A stretch of 64,000 bases of DNA from Lethocerus indicus (lineage: Eukaryota; Arthropoda; Insecta; Hemiptera; Belostomatidae), in contig JACDQD010000106.1 in the NCBI GenBank assembly GCA_019843655.1, positions 2,418,001 to 2,482,000 on the forward strand. The letters are read 5' to 3'. This document shows, in pieces, positions 27,143 through 40,530 of the stretch. Numbering within the stretch: the stretch's first letter is position 1; every line of letters starts with the position of its first letter. Below the pieces are notes generated by a model that was not told the origin of the DNA, made no database searches, and saw only the letters and a list, made by a program, of their open reading frames with translations. Position numbers and translations under genes: made by a program.

Positions 27143-28405
27143 AGAGGGGCCATTTATTACATGACTTTTGTGCGCGCAATGACGAAATTTGTACACTGCC
27201 CTTAATTTTAAACGGTCTCCGCTGCAAATTGGCCATACATTACACGATTTTCATACGTCGAGCGGTCCTGAATAACGCCAAATGAGCACTTTTAAGGGCG
27301 GACGGGTGGGATGGGGGCAGTTTATCAAGTGGGCTAAAAGCCCAGTTTGTGAGGCCTGTTTATCTCTCCACGGCACCGCCTCCACCTATCTCACGCACTA
27401 CAATCTTCCTCCTATCTCTTTTTACGCTTTTTATACGCGAAATGAAGTACTGTTATTTAATCCAAAATCTATTTCCAGCAGCTAAAAGTTGAATTTTTTT
27501 TCTCGAGACACTTCTTGCGAACTAAACTAACTTGTGCATTAATCCTCGACAGATCCTACTAAACCTAGGTAGACTCTACACCTTATATAAATCAATTGCT
27601 AATCTTAAGCGCCTTGAGAATAATAAATATATTACTGATTATTTCATTGATGACATAAGTTACCGTCACACGGAATACTTAATGGTTTTCAAACTGCAGC
27701 GGTTATAATAATTAAATGTACAGAACATATTAGATACACCTTACTAACGTGGAGTGAGTATGAGAGCTATCAGTTTGGTAGGAAGGGGGAGGGGGAAGGG
27801 GGGGGGAAGAGATGGCAACTAACGAACCGTTGCTCTAATTAAGCGGTACGAGCCTTTGACCCTTTTGACGGTCGTGCCTCAAACAAAATACCGAAAGGGA
27901 GAAAAAATATGGTACCCATTGTAAAAACGGGAGAAGTGCCCTGTTCCGTTAATTGCGGCCTCCCTTGAATAATTCCACTTAGGTTCAATATGCTCTGATT
28001 GGCCATCCAATGAAAAGCTCTTTCTCCTTTTTTTTCAATTTCCTCGTTATTCTTCCGCCTATTCTTAAGAAAATTAAACTTATCGCGATAAATTATATAA
28101 TGTTGAAATATTAGCTCATGTCCTATAAGAGAGGCCGTGACAACATTTTTTTTTTCAATTATTGTTATAGTCACAACTACAAAACAACATTCCTCAATTG
28201 ATTTTTTTATAAAACTTTTCAAGTTAAATATTTATTTCACAGTTAGTAATTTAGAATTTACTTCACAATATTAAGAGATTGAATGAAGTACCTACTATTC
28301 TGGTAGTTATTTATTGAATTGATAATAATTACGAACGATAAATAAAATTCAGACAACAAATTTTCTACCCTTAAATATGGACTATACCTTTAATTTATGA
28401 CAAAC
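27143..28405. other. Non-coding sequence
   Basis: Contains a G-rich run near 27780-27808. An open frame of 127 codons on the minus strand, 27839-28222, has no recognisable motif and low-complexity Ile, Lys and Asn content. I treat it as chance. Confidence 0.4.
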
Positions 28406-28468
28406 TAGCCTAACTGGTGTTAGGCTAACATAACGTGAGCGTTGGCCGTTGGTGTTGGCGTTGGTTAG
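28406..28468. repeat. Perfect hairpin followed by GTTGG-rich tandem
   Basis: Arms TAGCCTAAC (28406-28414) and GTTAGGCTA (28419-28427) enclose a 4-nt loop. About 12 bp downstream is a short tandem of GTTGGC and GTTGGT hexamers. No known family is recognised. Confidence 0.75.
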
Positions 28469-29754
28469 GAATTATGCAGGGCACAGAATACATATTAACA
28501 TCGACGAGACTTGCAGCTGAATGTGTGCTGGATTCTACTTGCCCGCCTCTGCGTAATTGGGCGTATCCTTCACCCGGATTTCAACTGTTTTAAATTCATA
28601 TATTCGAATTAGTAAACATTATATTTCGGAAGCGGTCGACTTAATTTTTCGTACAGAGAAAAAGGCCTGTTTATCAAACAGACTCTATTCCAATGCATCT
28701 GTACAATATAAATGTATGAATTGCCGTGAGCATACGTTTTAAATTAATTACGCGATATTTGTAATCCAATATATGCGCATATTCATAATTTCTAATCGAT
28801 TAAAAATCCTATTAAGGATTCCACAGTGAGTAAGTAAAAAATGGAAATTTATATTATAGCTAAGATGCATATTTTTCAGAACGCTAATCATTGCTTTACT
28901 GAATACCTTACAATTTATTTTATGCTTATCTCTCAAGCCGAGAAGAGCGATGAACGCAGTATTCTTCGATAATAGCTAGGACTGATATAGAGCTAGAACG
29001 GGTAAATCACTGGGCGAGACAGCTAAATCAGATCCCGATGAATGGGAGTAAATTGAACATTCAAAACGGCTAACTCTCAATGGTTCCAACTCTTCCGGTT
29101 CCACTTTTGACTGAGGCTTTCGCCAGCCGACTGGGTATTTAAGGCTGTCCTCTCATAAGACGACGATAATATCAAGAATGTTCTCATCGTGCCACTAACG
29201 ACGAGGTAATCAGTGGTGAGATTTAATCCTCACCGCGGTGGGCAGCCCTCTCTTATTAAGGACGGCGGCATCTCAATCGAGGGGTTCTTTTCATCTGTAT
29301 ATCCGATTTCGTGGCGAAAGTCACCTCCCTAATTTATTAATGGCACGGCGGGGGGGGGTACAGTTTCTCCGAACAGAAACGGTTTTTAAGTTCGAAATAT
29401 TGCCGCGGTGATAATGGAAAAAAATGTGTAATTAGTACAAATTCTCAGCAAATACCCAGAGTCGTTCGCGACTAATGATCTGGGCGAGTGCTACAACATC
29501 AAAGTAGAGCCTTCTTACTAAAAATAAAGTAAGGGAAAAATCGTCGAACTGCCAATTAGTTTAATAAAAAACCGGGCGAAAGGAAAGAACACCGTTCTAT
29601 TTTGGCGCATTAAAATAACATCTTCATTTTCCCCAGTTGGTGCTATTTATTGACGTCTCTTTTTCTTATATCTAAGGTATTTTTATTTTTTAAATTGCCA
29701 TAAAATATTTCTTATATACATCATTCTTATCATTTTCCGGGTTCCTCACTCCCA
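28469..29754. other. Non-coding sequence
   Basis: Nothing recognised. A GC-richer patch lies at 29000-29350 with a short poly-G run near 29350-29358. Open frames of about 60 codons here lack any domain. Confidence 0.4.
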
Positions 29755-29815
29755 GATTTGGTTTTACGCTAGGACAGTTTGGGCTTCTCGTCATCTTCAT
29801 TAGTGTTCGTTTAAA
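29755..29815 (-). mobile_element. Diverged PLE terminal-repeat / hammerhead relic
   Basis: Positions 29768-29804 align without gaps to the ribozyme core of the PLE at 50831-50867, with 28 of 37 positions identical by hand count. The longest exact blocks are CATCTTCA and GGCT followed by CTCG. On the minus strand the core now begins ATGAAGA instead of CTGAAGA, and CAA replaces GAA. Two invariant hammerhead bases (C3 and G12) are therefore changed and catalysis is not expected. The flanks show weak similarity to the PLE terminal repeat. This points to an older or related PLE insertion whose body has decayed. Confidence 0.55.
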
Positions 29816-29829
29816 GTGAGGCACTTATT

Positions 29830-29890
29830 CGGCACTAACTATACCCGTACAGCAGGTTAGATATGTGAGTTAGTATCAGTAATGCTACAG
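29830..29890 (+). repeat. Dispersed palindromic repeat, copy C1
   Basis: A partial copy: CACTAACTATACCCG for the left arm, then CAGGTTAGATATG, then GAGTTAGTATCAGTAA. It is more diverged than copies A and B. It lies directly beside the PLE terminal-repeat relic and faces copy C2, its inverted partner. Confidence 0.5.
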
Positions 29891-29959
29891 TATTACGGTG
29901 TACCGTATTCAAGTACTGGAAGACTGTAGCAATTGTTCTCCTTGACGGTGACTACTATA

Positions 29960-30012
29960 TGCTAACCCGCATATCTGACCTGTTGTAGGTGTCTAGTATC
30001 GGAGCCTTATAC
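29960..30012 (-). repeat. Dispersed palindromic repeat, copy C2 (inverted)
   Basis: Reads GCTAACCCGCATATCTGACC on the plus strand, the reverse complement of GGTCAGATATGCGGGTTAGC, followed by TCTAGTATCGGAGCC. With C1 it forms a long inverted pair with about 70 nt between. Either two insertions in opposite orientation or one larger foldback element would explain it. Confidence 0.5.
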
Positions 30013-33000
30013 TATATTAGACACCCAGCTGGTATCTTCAATTAGTTTGTTGTAAACTTTATAAAATAATTATAGTTCCCGTGCGGGATGTAGACTTTAA
30101 AATTCCCCCAGAGAATCGGTTCCAATTACGACGGGGAACGTTGAGGGGTTATAGAATTCTAAAGGAGAGGCACAACAAGTGGGTAAAAGTGGAAAAAGTT
30201 GAGAAAAGAAATAGAACTTTATTGTATGATTGTTAACAGAAAAAGATTGTTTATAGAAATATATGAATGCGGAGGATTTTCAATGTTGAGACCGAGACCT
30301 ACAGTTTTAGACCTGTACGCCCACGTTGCTTGTATTATTACTTCATCTTATTTTTATTTGTTTCCGAAGTATGAACTACTTTCTATTTCAAGTTAGTCCC
30401 CTACAGTCGTGTCTAGATATTGTCGAATGTAGCGCGCCCGATCAACATATGGAACATGTATGCTGTTAAGCCATATTATATATGGCTCTCATGATTCTCC
30501 AGTTTTTTCGACGGGAGACCGAACCCCGAAAATTGAATATCAGCATAGAATGTTGGATTATGTTCGCGTATCTGTCGTCGGAAAGAAATAATTATGCTTC
30601 CTTTGGAGCAAGACCCGCATTTCGTATTTTGCTGATAAATACACGAAAAAGAGAAAAAGAGGTATATCCAACATCGGATTTTTCCTCCAGTAACGGAAAT
30701 TGAAATGGATTCCCAAGGCGAAACGATCTCTTTGTGAGAACGGAAAGTTCTCGAGGGCTCGGATAATTCAATCTTTTATAATTCCAAGTTTGCTCGTAAA
30801 ACTTGCCAGGTTCTTCTTTAAGGCTTACGCTGCACGAGGATACGTTTTCCATATGCGTTATTCCTGTCTGTAATTAAATAGCTGTCCTCCTAAATCCCAA
30901 TTCCTTCCATGGATATTTTTGATCCGGCATAAAAGATCCCGCGCGATATTTCTATAGATGAAAGGCTTCTAACCGTAACGATATAATACTTGAAAACTGA
31001 ATAAACAAGAATTAGATATCAGAAAAATTCAACATACATAGTTTATCTGAAAGGAGAATAACCTGTCCTGTGAAGGACACCAGATGGAAAATAAATCCGT
31101 TCATCTCTGAATGCTCAAGAGGGTCATTATCGCGAAAAAAGTAGAAGGAATTTTCATATTAAACAGAAATTTCCTTTACGTGGTAAAAATGACGTTGCTG
31201 TAAAATTTGAGCTCATCTACTCTGCCAGAACCATCCTATCTTACCAAATATGTATATAAATATCCTAATCAAATCTTATAAGCATCCTTATCATTATCAT
31301 CTGGACTAGGAATGAAAATTGCGCAGAAATCCTTTTGTAAAATTGCTCATTATGAAAATTGCATTCAAACGATACTTTGGGTCAGAATTAGCGCGACGAA
31401 ATATCGGGACTCTGAATTACGATTCATGTAGTCAAGACTGCAATTTTGAAACGTAAAAAAGGCTTATCGTTTACACCATGTAGCATGCGTACCTACATCA
31501 TGCATAATTCATAATAGTATACATTTAAATTACCATTATACGTATATATAGTAGAACTTGCGCGCGGAAAATAAATTTTAACAACTTGATACAAATTTGC
31601 AACAATAGTCACGCTAACTTAAATAATAATGCCAACTCAATACGTTTAAAAATATACAATGCCTCGAAGTCCGAGTCCCTATTTTTTCCAAATCAAACAA
31701 TTTCAGTGAATCAAAATATTTCCGAATGTTGTATAATGTTTAAATAAAATAAAAACTATTCAAGCTAGAAACTGTATGCAACGCGACAGCATTTCTCTGC
31801 GAAAAGGACCAAATTTTTCTCTCCCGGTTAAAATACGCTTCCTTAAAACTTTAATATTACGGGAATAGTTTCAGAGATAAGCGGGCGGCAGAGCTAGCCG
31901 AACTTCATATAAAGTTGCCGATATTTTAATCCGGATCCTACGAAAAATAAAAACTTTCCGCCCGCCAAAAAAAATTAAACTCTGAATTTATTCATGAAGT
32001 AAAATTTACGGCTTACACGGAGTACAGTCCTCTTGGGATCAAAACATTTCTGGCCCAGATTAATCGGTCAACAGGACGGATCCTCATTGGGTAGAATACT
32101 CGATAGGATAGAACGTAATTCAACGTAATTCCAAGTTTTCACGAATAATATAAATTATATCGATTGACATTTTTACAATTTAAATAATACAAATAATGTA
32201 TTTTCACATCTCTGAAATAATAATAAACTTTTACATTACTTAGTAATGAACTTGTACAAATTAATTATGACCACAATTCGTCATCGATGGCAAGAATAGG
32301 GGTACAAATTTCCGTTCCTTTTTTCTCGTCGTTTTTGGAGCGCAAATTGGTTTTCACCGCTATGCGCTTAAATTTTCGGTTTGGCTATCATTATTGGGAG
32401 CAGAACGAAACCGTGGTCGAAGTATAAAATGGAGTCGGACGAGAGCGGCGGTGGCAACTTAGCTTCGCCGTCTTCACCGCGTAATGCATAATCATCAGGG
32501 GAAGTTCGGAATTGGCAACAAGTTCGCTTAGCCTCAGAACTTAGAGTAATTAACAATACAAGGGGCCCGGAGCACGTTGCCGGGGCCGGGGCCGGCGCTC
32601 CCCGGGGACAATTCCTTCTACAGTTCGAGAGGCGCCGGCGAAACACAAAAGAGGTTTAAGACTCGCTCACTATACGAGCCTCATCGGCAAGCTTGCCAAT
32701 CTTGAAATAACCGTACAACGCGTGCGGATTGCGCCAATGCCCATAACACGAGGCAAACATGATAAAGGTACTCATTCAGTAATCACATTACAACTAACGG
32801 TAATGTAGAGTCAAATAGACCAAGTTAATATGATTTTCATTTTATTCCTCGGTATTCGCTTTCCCTTATAATATAATTGTGAATTTTGTACACCAAATAC
32901 GATGTAATATCAATAATTTATGTTAACTTACACAGTGTTCTAAATCTGCTTAGTAATCAGCCTGTCATTATCTGTTTACACAAAATCTTCCAAATCTGAA

Positions 33001-36000
33001 TACAGTTACATAAATTTAAAATATAATACAATAGTCATTGAAATTACATATTATAAAAATTACGCTATTATTGATAGTATTGAAGATAATTGAAAAGGCG
33101 TGGACTGCACGACATTATATTTTGGTTTAGAAAGAAATAATTATTTATATAGAATTATTAAGATACAAAAATTATTTCATTCCGCTGCTTTTGTATTTGT
33201 TTTCGGTTCAAATTGTTTTCTCTTGTTTTCGCCCGATAAATATTTATTATTTGGAGTAGGCATACGCTAATAAAACAAAAAATATTCGGTTGTACGGCAG
33301 CCTGAAAAAGAGAACTACGAGCTGGAATGAACGCTTTATTAAGCCTTCTACAGACCGGGCAATTAAAGTTATCGTCACACGAGAACCAGCAATTTGTCCC
33401 GGAATTGTTTCGGAAAACTGAACAATAAGTATTCATAATCGAACTCCAATAGTTTAACAGTGTATAGAGCAGTAAATATACCGATATACCCCAATTATTC
33501 AATTTTTTTTTAAGGGTTCTCATATGTGGATCTGATATGAAATTCATGAATCCGAATTCATATACTACCGTCATGCTTTTACCGTATTAATTATCAACAA
33601 CGTTTATTGGTTACTGAAATAATTCAAAGGTCAATCTCGACTCAATCGACTGTTTGTACAGTAGGATGCCTTCAACAAGCAAATATAGAGCTAGACTTCT
33701 AGTGCTTGCACTGAAAATCGGAAACGGCACAGGAAAATTTACATTATATACAAACATGATATATTAATAACTAGATAAGTTAAATTCATGTTGATGCATA
33801 ATTTGCGTCATATATTTGTTCGCCGGTTATTTTACATTTAGATTCATGACAGTTTCAATAAAGTGAATACTTGAAATATACAAAATGTAAAATACGAAAA
33901 CAATAAAAGAACAAATCTCAATAATTGGTTGCTCACGTTATCGTAATATTTGTGACCTCTTGTTAGCAATATGACTTTAAAGTTAAGTGACACATTCCTC
34001 ATGCAGATTCTTTCTTTAGTAGGACAACTGAGTCAACAATATTCTGTCAATGACCTACTTTTTGGTGCATGTGCTACGATAATGAACGTGTATCGGGGGC
34101 AATATAGGGGCAGTTAATTATTTATCTCGATTTAATTATGTAGCACGCTAGTAGTAGGTATCAAAATCGTCTCGAATTAACGAAGCGTCGACACTTTGTG
34201 TCGTTGAACGGTTATCCGTCCGCACGTTAGGCCGGGCCAGACACTATTTTCGCTCTGTAGGCGCGCTCGCTCACTTCTAATAGACTATGAGGCCTAATGC
34301 GCCGAATATTTGAAGCGCCCCGCGGTGTTCTTAAACCGGGCCCAGCCGAGCAGAAGGCTTAGGTCTGAGACAGCAAGTGAAACTCCCCGCTCCAGTGGAT
34401 CGCCCGCCCCTACCCAACAAAGCCCGTATTAGCTATCTGGAGCACAACCGTACACACGTCTCCAACCAAGTAGGGCGCTCAACAAATTTAAGTCCAAAAT
34501 TAAGCCGGTTTGACAAGTTCGACGATTTTTAAAATCATACAAGAGTCCCATAATTATAGTAGAAGACAATTACAAAATTGAATCGAATCCACTTTCCATC
34601 ATCTCAAGGAAATTCGTACATTCTGTCTCGGGAACTTCAGAAACAAGTTACCGATAAGTCAAAATGCGAAGAGTAAGTAGTGGCAGCTGTATTTATTAGT
34701 ATTAATAAATGGCTACATAGTTTTTTTTCACATGCTATAAGGTCTATAAATAATATAGAAATAAATATTTTCCAATCTGTCTGAAACAATATACAAATCG
34801 CAACATTCCAATTATGAGTGCTTTAAAATGAGATAGGCCTTGACATATCGGTTGATTTCGATTAAAAATAATGGGAACCAAATTTACTCCTAGAACGGCA
34901 AACATTAGTGTGTATTCAGAAATTAGAGTATATAGTTTTCTGCATAAATAAAAGCAACAGTAGGATGAATTGCCTCTGGAAGAATGAGACGCGATAGGAA
35001 CCGCCGTTTTCCCAGGGAATGCGGTTAACGAGCGCCCTTCCACCGCCCTTCAATGCATTAATGTTAAATCTCATTAAGCTCTTAATGAAGTGCCATAATG
35101 GACAGTTTCGCTAAGGACTCAAGCCTATTAGAAAATGCCCCCCCAACCCCGTTTATGGGGTAGAATGGCTCGCCGATAGGGTAGGAGGTATTCTATTAGG
35201 CAAACCGAATACCAGTTTAAATTTTATGCGCAATCAAATCTCCGAACTAATTTCTAGTAAATAAACGTAAGTTCGCTAAATGTTTTAGACGGGATCAAGC
35301 TACGATTCATTAAAATACTTAAAACAATGCGAATAAAAAATAAATTAACTATGGAACATGAATTAATTCAGAAAGGTCGGTCGGTAAAGGTTTTCACTTA
35401 CCGCTAGATCACTAAAGCTAAGCAGCGTTGAGCATGGATAGTTTCAATTAGATGCTAACACGTTTGACATTGCATGCTACAGTATTGATTGTAACGACTT
35501 AACACGATCCCACATTTCGTGCGGTTAATCTCCCTTTTTTGTAAGGAGAACGAATTAATAGTTAGCAGTTTTGCCCTAATTTCGACGGCGTCCGAGCCAG
35601 ATTGTGCCCGATTCAAGTCGGCGCGCCAATTTCTGGAGAATTTGAAGTGAGGCAGAGTGGGCCGCGCGAAAAACAAAAATACGGTGCAGGAAAACAACAC
35701 ACGTGAGGCAATAACGGGAAATTATATCAGCAATTTTCCGCCCGGAGGAAAAGCGGGACCGGATTCAATTAAACGGAGCGTTTGAAACGACGGTCGTTTT
35801 AAGTAAGGACTCTTTGGCGGGTGGGCGGGAAGGAGGGGGTAGGACAAGGTTTCGACAGGAAGGAGAAAGAGATTTTCAGAGGGGGGTTACGCACGCGAAG
35901 TGCCGATTAGTAATTGAACGTGAGTCGTGAGCAGCTCGGGAGTGGTACAGTTTTAATTGGGTTACCCGCCTCCCTTTCCTGTCCATTCCAGGGGCAAATC

Positions 36001-36398
36001 CAACTGAGGGCGTCAGTACGGACAAAACGCAATTGGAATAAGGACGGCCCACTTAAGAGAATCGTCTCATCAATCCGGCATTGAATGCAATTGCGTGCAC
36101 TGCATGCAATTTCCTATTCCGTTTCTATGGCGTTTTCTTTATTGCGGCTCTCACCATCTACGGAATAGTTCAGCTCGATAAGGCACTATTACATAATATA
36201 GAAAGACTTACAAGATGAATCGATTTAAATTCTACCTCCCTCGTCTTTACGTTGATGTAATAACCTACATTGTGACTGTTTCATTCTGTATTTTTATTAT
36301 ATATGCATACCAACATAGAGATGACTTGGTTCCAGAAACAGTTCATATGACCAGATAAACACGTTACATTTTAGGTATCTCCTATATTAATTCATCGT

Positions 36399-36443
36399 TG
36401 AGAGAGAGATAGAGAGAGGGAGAGAGAGAGAGAGAGAGGGAGG
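36399..36443. repeat. (GA)n microsatellite
   Basis: An imperfect GA run interrupted by GATAGA and GGG. The plus strand is entirely purine apart from one T. Confidence 0.95.
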
Positions 36444-38834
36444 TAGAAAGCCTTCATCCTATGATTCGGTGCGGAAAGTCGAACTAGGCACTTCGCAGAG
36501 ACACGGCTAAATCCTTCTGGTATCTCAGAGGCCACAGAATTACGAAATTAATTTTGATAGTATCAACAAGCAACAGCAACTAAAGCTGTGCTAAACACAT
36601 TTAATCCCAAGGTCTTGTATAAACATTTTATCCTTCACGCGTTTCGTCCGATCTCAATTCAATTGCGTGAACCATCATGCTGTTGACTGTGAATATCAGC
36701 AAACGAGCAATTAACACGATCTGAGACAATGGTTTCGATTACCACTGAACCTCATTAACCGGGACATCATTTTATTTTGGCAGACACCCTGTTGCACGGT
36801 GTTTCTAATTTCAAACGAGTTCATTCAAGAATTTCCATTTTTCGGTATAGAGCAAAGAGGGGGCGGTTACAAAGGCGTCAGTAAATACATTTTATTTCTA
36901 GTTTTTTTTCTTTTGTTTTTTCGTTTAACACATATAAAGTATCTTTTTAACTTGGTCTGAGCGGCTGCAACTCAGGCCTCTTGAAAGAAAGCATCTGGGT
37001 TACAATTAAAGGGTAGCACGCGATAACAAGAGGATCGGACGTCATTAAAATTAAAAAGGAAAACACAGAGAGCGAGTTACAAATAAAACAGAGTTTCAAA
37101 GGATCTCTAAACGACAGCAATTTATTTCTTAGAATAATCTAGACATGCGTAGTTCACATTGCGTTTATATTCAATACACACTCTACGTGCTAACATACAT
37201 AAATACTACTCTGTGCGTGTGTGTTCAGGTAAAGCTCAAACAATAGTTTCTAGTTATTATTTAAAAATAAAACGCCACGAGTCCTGTTAAATGTACTTTC
37301 CGTATTTTTCTTAAATTTTATCCACTGTTATTTTTTCTTTTTCTCATCACAAAAAAACTAATGTATCTATTTTATACCATTACTGTATTTGCAATGTTCA
37401 AATGCCGTATCAACAGATATATAGCCCAACCCACTTCTGGAGGACAATCCACCATTGGCAAGTAGCAAACATTTTTTTATTTTCAGAAACAGTGATTTTC
37501 CAACTGGCTATGCTTAATTATCCAATTAGACCTACAAGCACTACGGAAAGACAATGATTATAACTTGCGCAATATAGTGAGGAAAACAAAATATTTTTGT
37601 GGTCTTTAATTGGGGGTTAGATATTATAAGTATGTTTTACTTAATTAGAATAGAAACATTAATGAGACAAAAATACAATTATCCGGTGTATCATATCCAG
37701 CTCGTATTTCTTATTATTGCGGTTATATTTGTTGTTGGTCCCGAGGTCGGTTTTCGCCATTCGTAACAATAGTCGGTTAGTATCTATTCGTTACGGTTAA
37801 CTCTAAGTAAGACTGTGGCCAGTGAGAAGAAACACGAGACCAATTTGCGCCGTGTAAGAGCAATATTAAGGAATACCTGCGGTAGGAAGAGTCGTCGGTA
37901 GCCCCTAAACGCGCTGCTGAAACCCTTTTCTCCTACAAGGCAGGTAACAGATTTTCCTTTTGTTCTCATATCATTTCCGACAAGAATAGAATACATGGAA
38001 ACAGTATAGTTGGTCTGATTCCGCTAGTAAACGGGTCAATTAAATAAATGGAGTATAATTCATTTTATTCAGAATAGTGAGAAATCGGAGATAAACAGAT
38101 TTCTATTCTAAAAAGGGACAGCCTACTGCTTCCCAATAATTGGATATAAGACCCCGCTCACAAGCTCACTTGGTTGGTATTTGCCCGAAGTCGATGAACA
38201 AACACACAACCAGAGACGACGCCCTTCAGTTTGGAACAATTAGAATTCCGTTGTTTGGATTAGACGTGTGACTGCTTCTGTATGTTTTACTGATATGTCC
38301 GATAAAGGGGTTCTCCACTGCAGGCGACAATCCACTTATACGACGCTGGGTAACCAGAAACATTATTCCTGCCTCCATCTAGTAAATTTTAGTAGCACCG
38401 GTTGCCGAGATAAATGATTTTTTCTCAATTTTTTTATTCAGAAACAATTTTGGTGTTCGACAATGTTTCAAATAAGCTATTCTTTTCATTATAAGAGATA
38501 AATTCGAGTGATATTCATCTGGAATAATCTAGAAAAATAATGAAGATATTGTTTCATGGAGTCATCCTCCCACAGTTTAGTTTCTTAAAGACCTAATTAA
38601 CCTCGCATTTGCCGCACATCCAGGAGTTTAAATATACCTGAAAATCAAAAGATAGCCAACAGAATATTGTTTTTCAGAAAAGTTTAATTGTTTAAGAAAA
38701 AAATTTCAAAGAGAGATAAACCATAAATTATGATAATCGCTTATAAGTAACAGAGGCCGTAGACAACTATTAAATCCGTCGTTAATTGGGTAAGAGAATT
38801 TTTTGTTCCGTTAATTGTAAAAGCCTGTCAACTA

Positions 38835-38860
38835 AAGAGAGAGAGAGAGAAAGAGAGAGG
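38835..38860. repeat. (GA)n microsatellite
   Basis: A short GA run with one AA interruption, about 26 bp. Confidence 0.93.
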
Positions 38861-40463
38861 TTTATGAAAATTAAAATTCCTCAACGATAATTAATTAGCA
38901 GCTGCTGTAGTATCCATCAAATGCATTTCAATGCTTGAAATTAGTTTTAATAAAACGACCCCGCTCCTTTCCTTCCGCCCGCAGCTCATTTTCTGATTGG
39001 AATTTATTCGCTCAACTCCGAAAGAGCGCCGCGATGGGGCCGATAGTGGGACCTGCACAGGCTCTATAATAATCTCTGTTTTTATAATAGCGTCTGGAGG
39101 AAGTGAGTTCCGCTCGGTGAGTTTAGAATAGGGGGCAAATGAGCTATATTTCCCTTCTAAGGCTTTTTTCTTTAAGGCCTTTTATTGTTGCCACCACAAC
39201 ACCACGAACGCACACTCTGTGGTCCATCTAAAAATAGGGTGTACCTCCATATTTTGATCCGCATAGTATCAAAAAATGTTTATTAAGTAAAAACTTTTCC
39301 TGTATACTGATCTAAATAATATGCATGTATCATAGGTAACTTAAGGACCTAACATAAGCCTTTCCTTTAATATGGAAATTGGAAATTTATTCCGCCCTAC
39401 TTACTCTAGTTATGCATTTAGTTATTATATGTTATTTTTTAAAACCGAATAACGCACATAAAACGATCACATATCACGAAACAATATATGGATACAATAT
39501 ATACACAGTATTCTACACTACAAGCGCAGTGTATAAAAAACCTAAATCAGAACTTATATTTAATTTTTTTACTAAGCCTGGAATGCCATAGATTTACAGT
39601 GGCCAACTTGGATGAATGCCAGTCGTGAAAAAATAAGAAGTAGGAAGCATGTTTGCATTTCTGACTGAGCGAACGTCTCCGCTACCAGAATTTGAATTGA
39701 ACATCCGGTATGATCGGAAATATCTCCAGTATAATACACGATTTCACCGATCGTACGAACGGCCCGAATCCACAGTAGCGATTTCAAAACGTAAATAATG
39801 AAGGCAGATTTCTATTTAACTGTGTAGAAAATTGATGGCCAATGACGTTTGATATAATGAACGCAACCGTTTGAAACACTTTCCGCAAATTAGTTTTAAT
39901 TTCCCGGCCGCAATGAAGTGCCCCTAATTGTCAATTAGTCAGGGTAACAGTTGTATCTGCATCATTGCTTCCCGTGTCATATTTCATTTCACAGATTAAA
40001 CCGCCAGTAAACACTGTACATATTACACCGCCCTGTAAAAACGTGCGGCGAATTAAAAATTAAATGTTACCGGGGTTATTTTCCGGGTTCATTGAGCGGA
40101 TAATTGAATACCACCATTTGGCGAACGGTAATTTTATTAAATGCATTGCACACTGTACCTGCCCTAAAGACATATGAAGCGAGTATATGTGAAATATGTT
40201 TGAAGAACTTTACGAGGTTCAAAATTAAGGACAACGAATCCTCTGCAATAAGATAAAACAGTTATATTTGTTCTATATAGTTATGAATACAACTCACCAA
40301 TCGCGTTGTTTGTCCCATAGTAGAGTTCTGCACATTGCCACTGTTTTTTATTCCTTGTATTTCTCACATTATATTCTAATGATTTTCATGTATGTTGGTG
40401 GTCTCTTTCTATCTTATTTTTTTCATAAGCTTCTAAAGCTTCATAAGCATTCTGCCCGAGATG

Positions 40464-40530
40464 GTCACGGCGTTTCTAATACTAACCCGCATGACTGACG
40501 TGGTTTACGGGTCTAGTATTAGCGCCTATA
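40464..40530 (-). repeat. Dispersed palindromic repeat, copy D
   Basis: The best-preserved palindrome of the family, in reverse orientation. On the plus strand the arms are CTAATACTAACCCG (40476-40489) and CGGGTCTAGTATTAG (40508-40522), an almost perfect inverted repeat with an 18-nt loop. Flanks GGTCACGGCGTT and GCGCC match the ends of the other copies. An ATT trinucleotide run (about 40540-40553) lies where copies A and B have ACAATATAA, and may be a tail or a later expansion. Confidence 0.65.

Larger units (their letters stand above)
30013..40463. other. Gene-poor sequence with microsatellites
   Basis: About 10.4 kb without a supported gene. A perfect hairpin lies at 30469-30487 (arms AGCCATAT and ATATGGCT). 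A 10-bp tandem duplication AACGTAATTC lies at 32109-32130. A GC-rich block lies at 32560-32640, and a purine-rich block at 35815-35890. The compositionally balanced block 39890-40160 includes the palindrome CTAATTGTCAATTAG at 39924-39938, an inverted pair of homeodomain-type half-sites. The longest open frame, minus strand 33158-33574 (138 codons), has a few Cys residues near its middle but no recognisable domain and no neighbouring exon-like frames. Confidence 0.45.

Noticed and set aside
33158..33574. 138-codon minus-strand open frame with several Cys
   Set aside because: The Cys spacing does not match a zinc-finger or secreted-peptide pattern that I recognise, there is no signal peptide, and the region is AT-rich without neighbouring exons.
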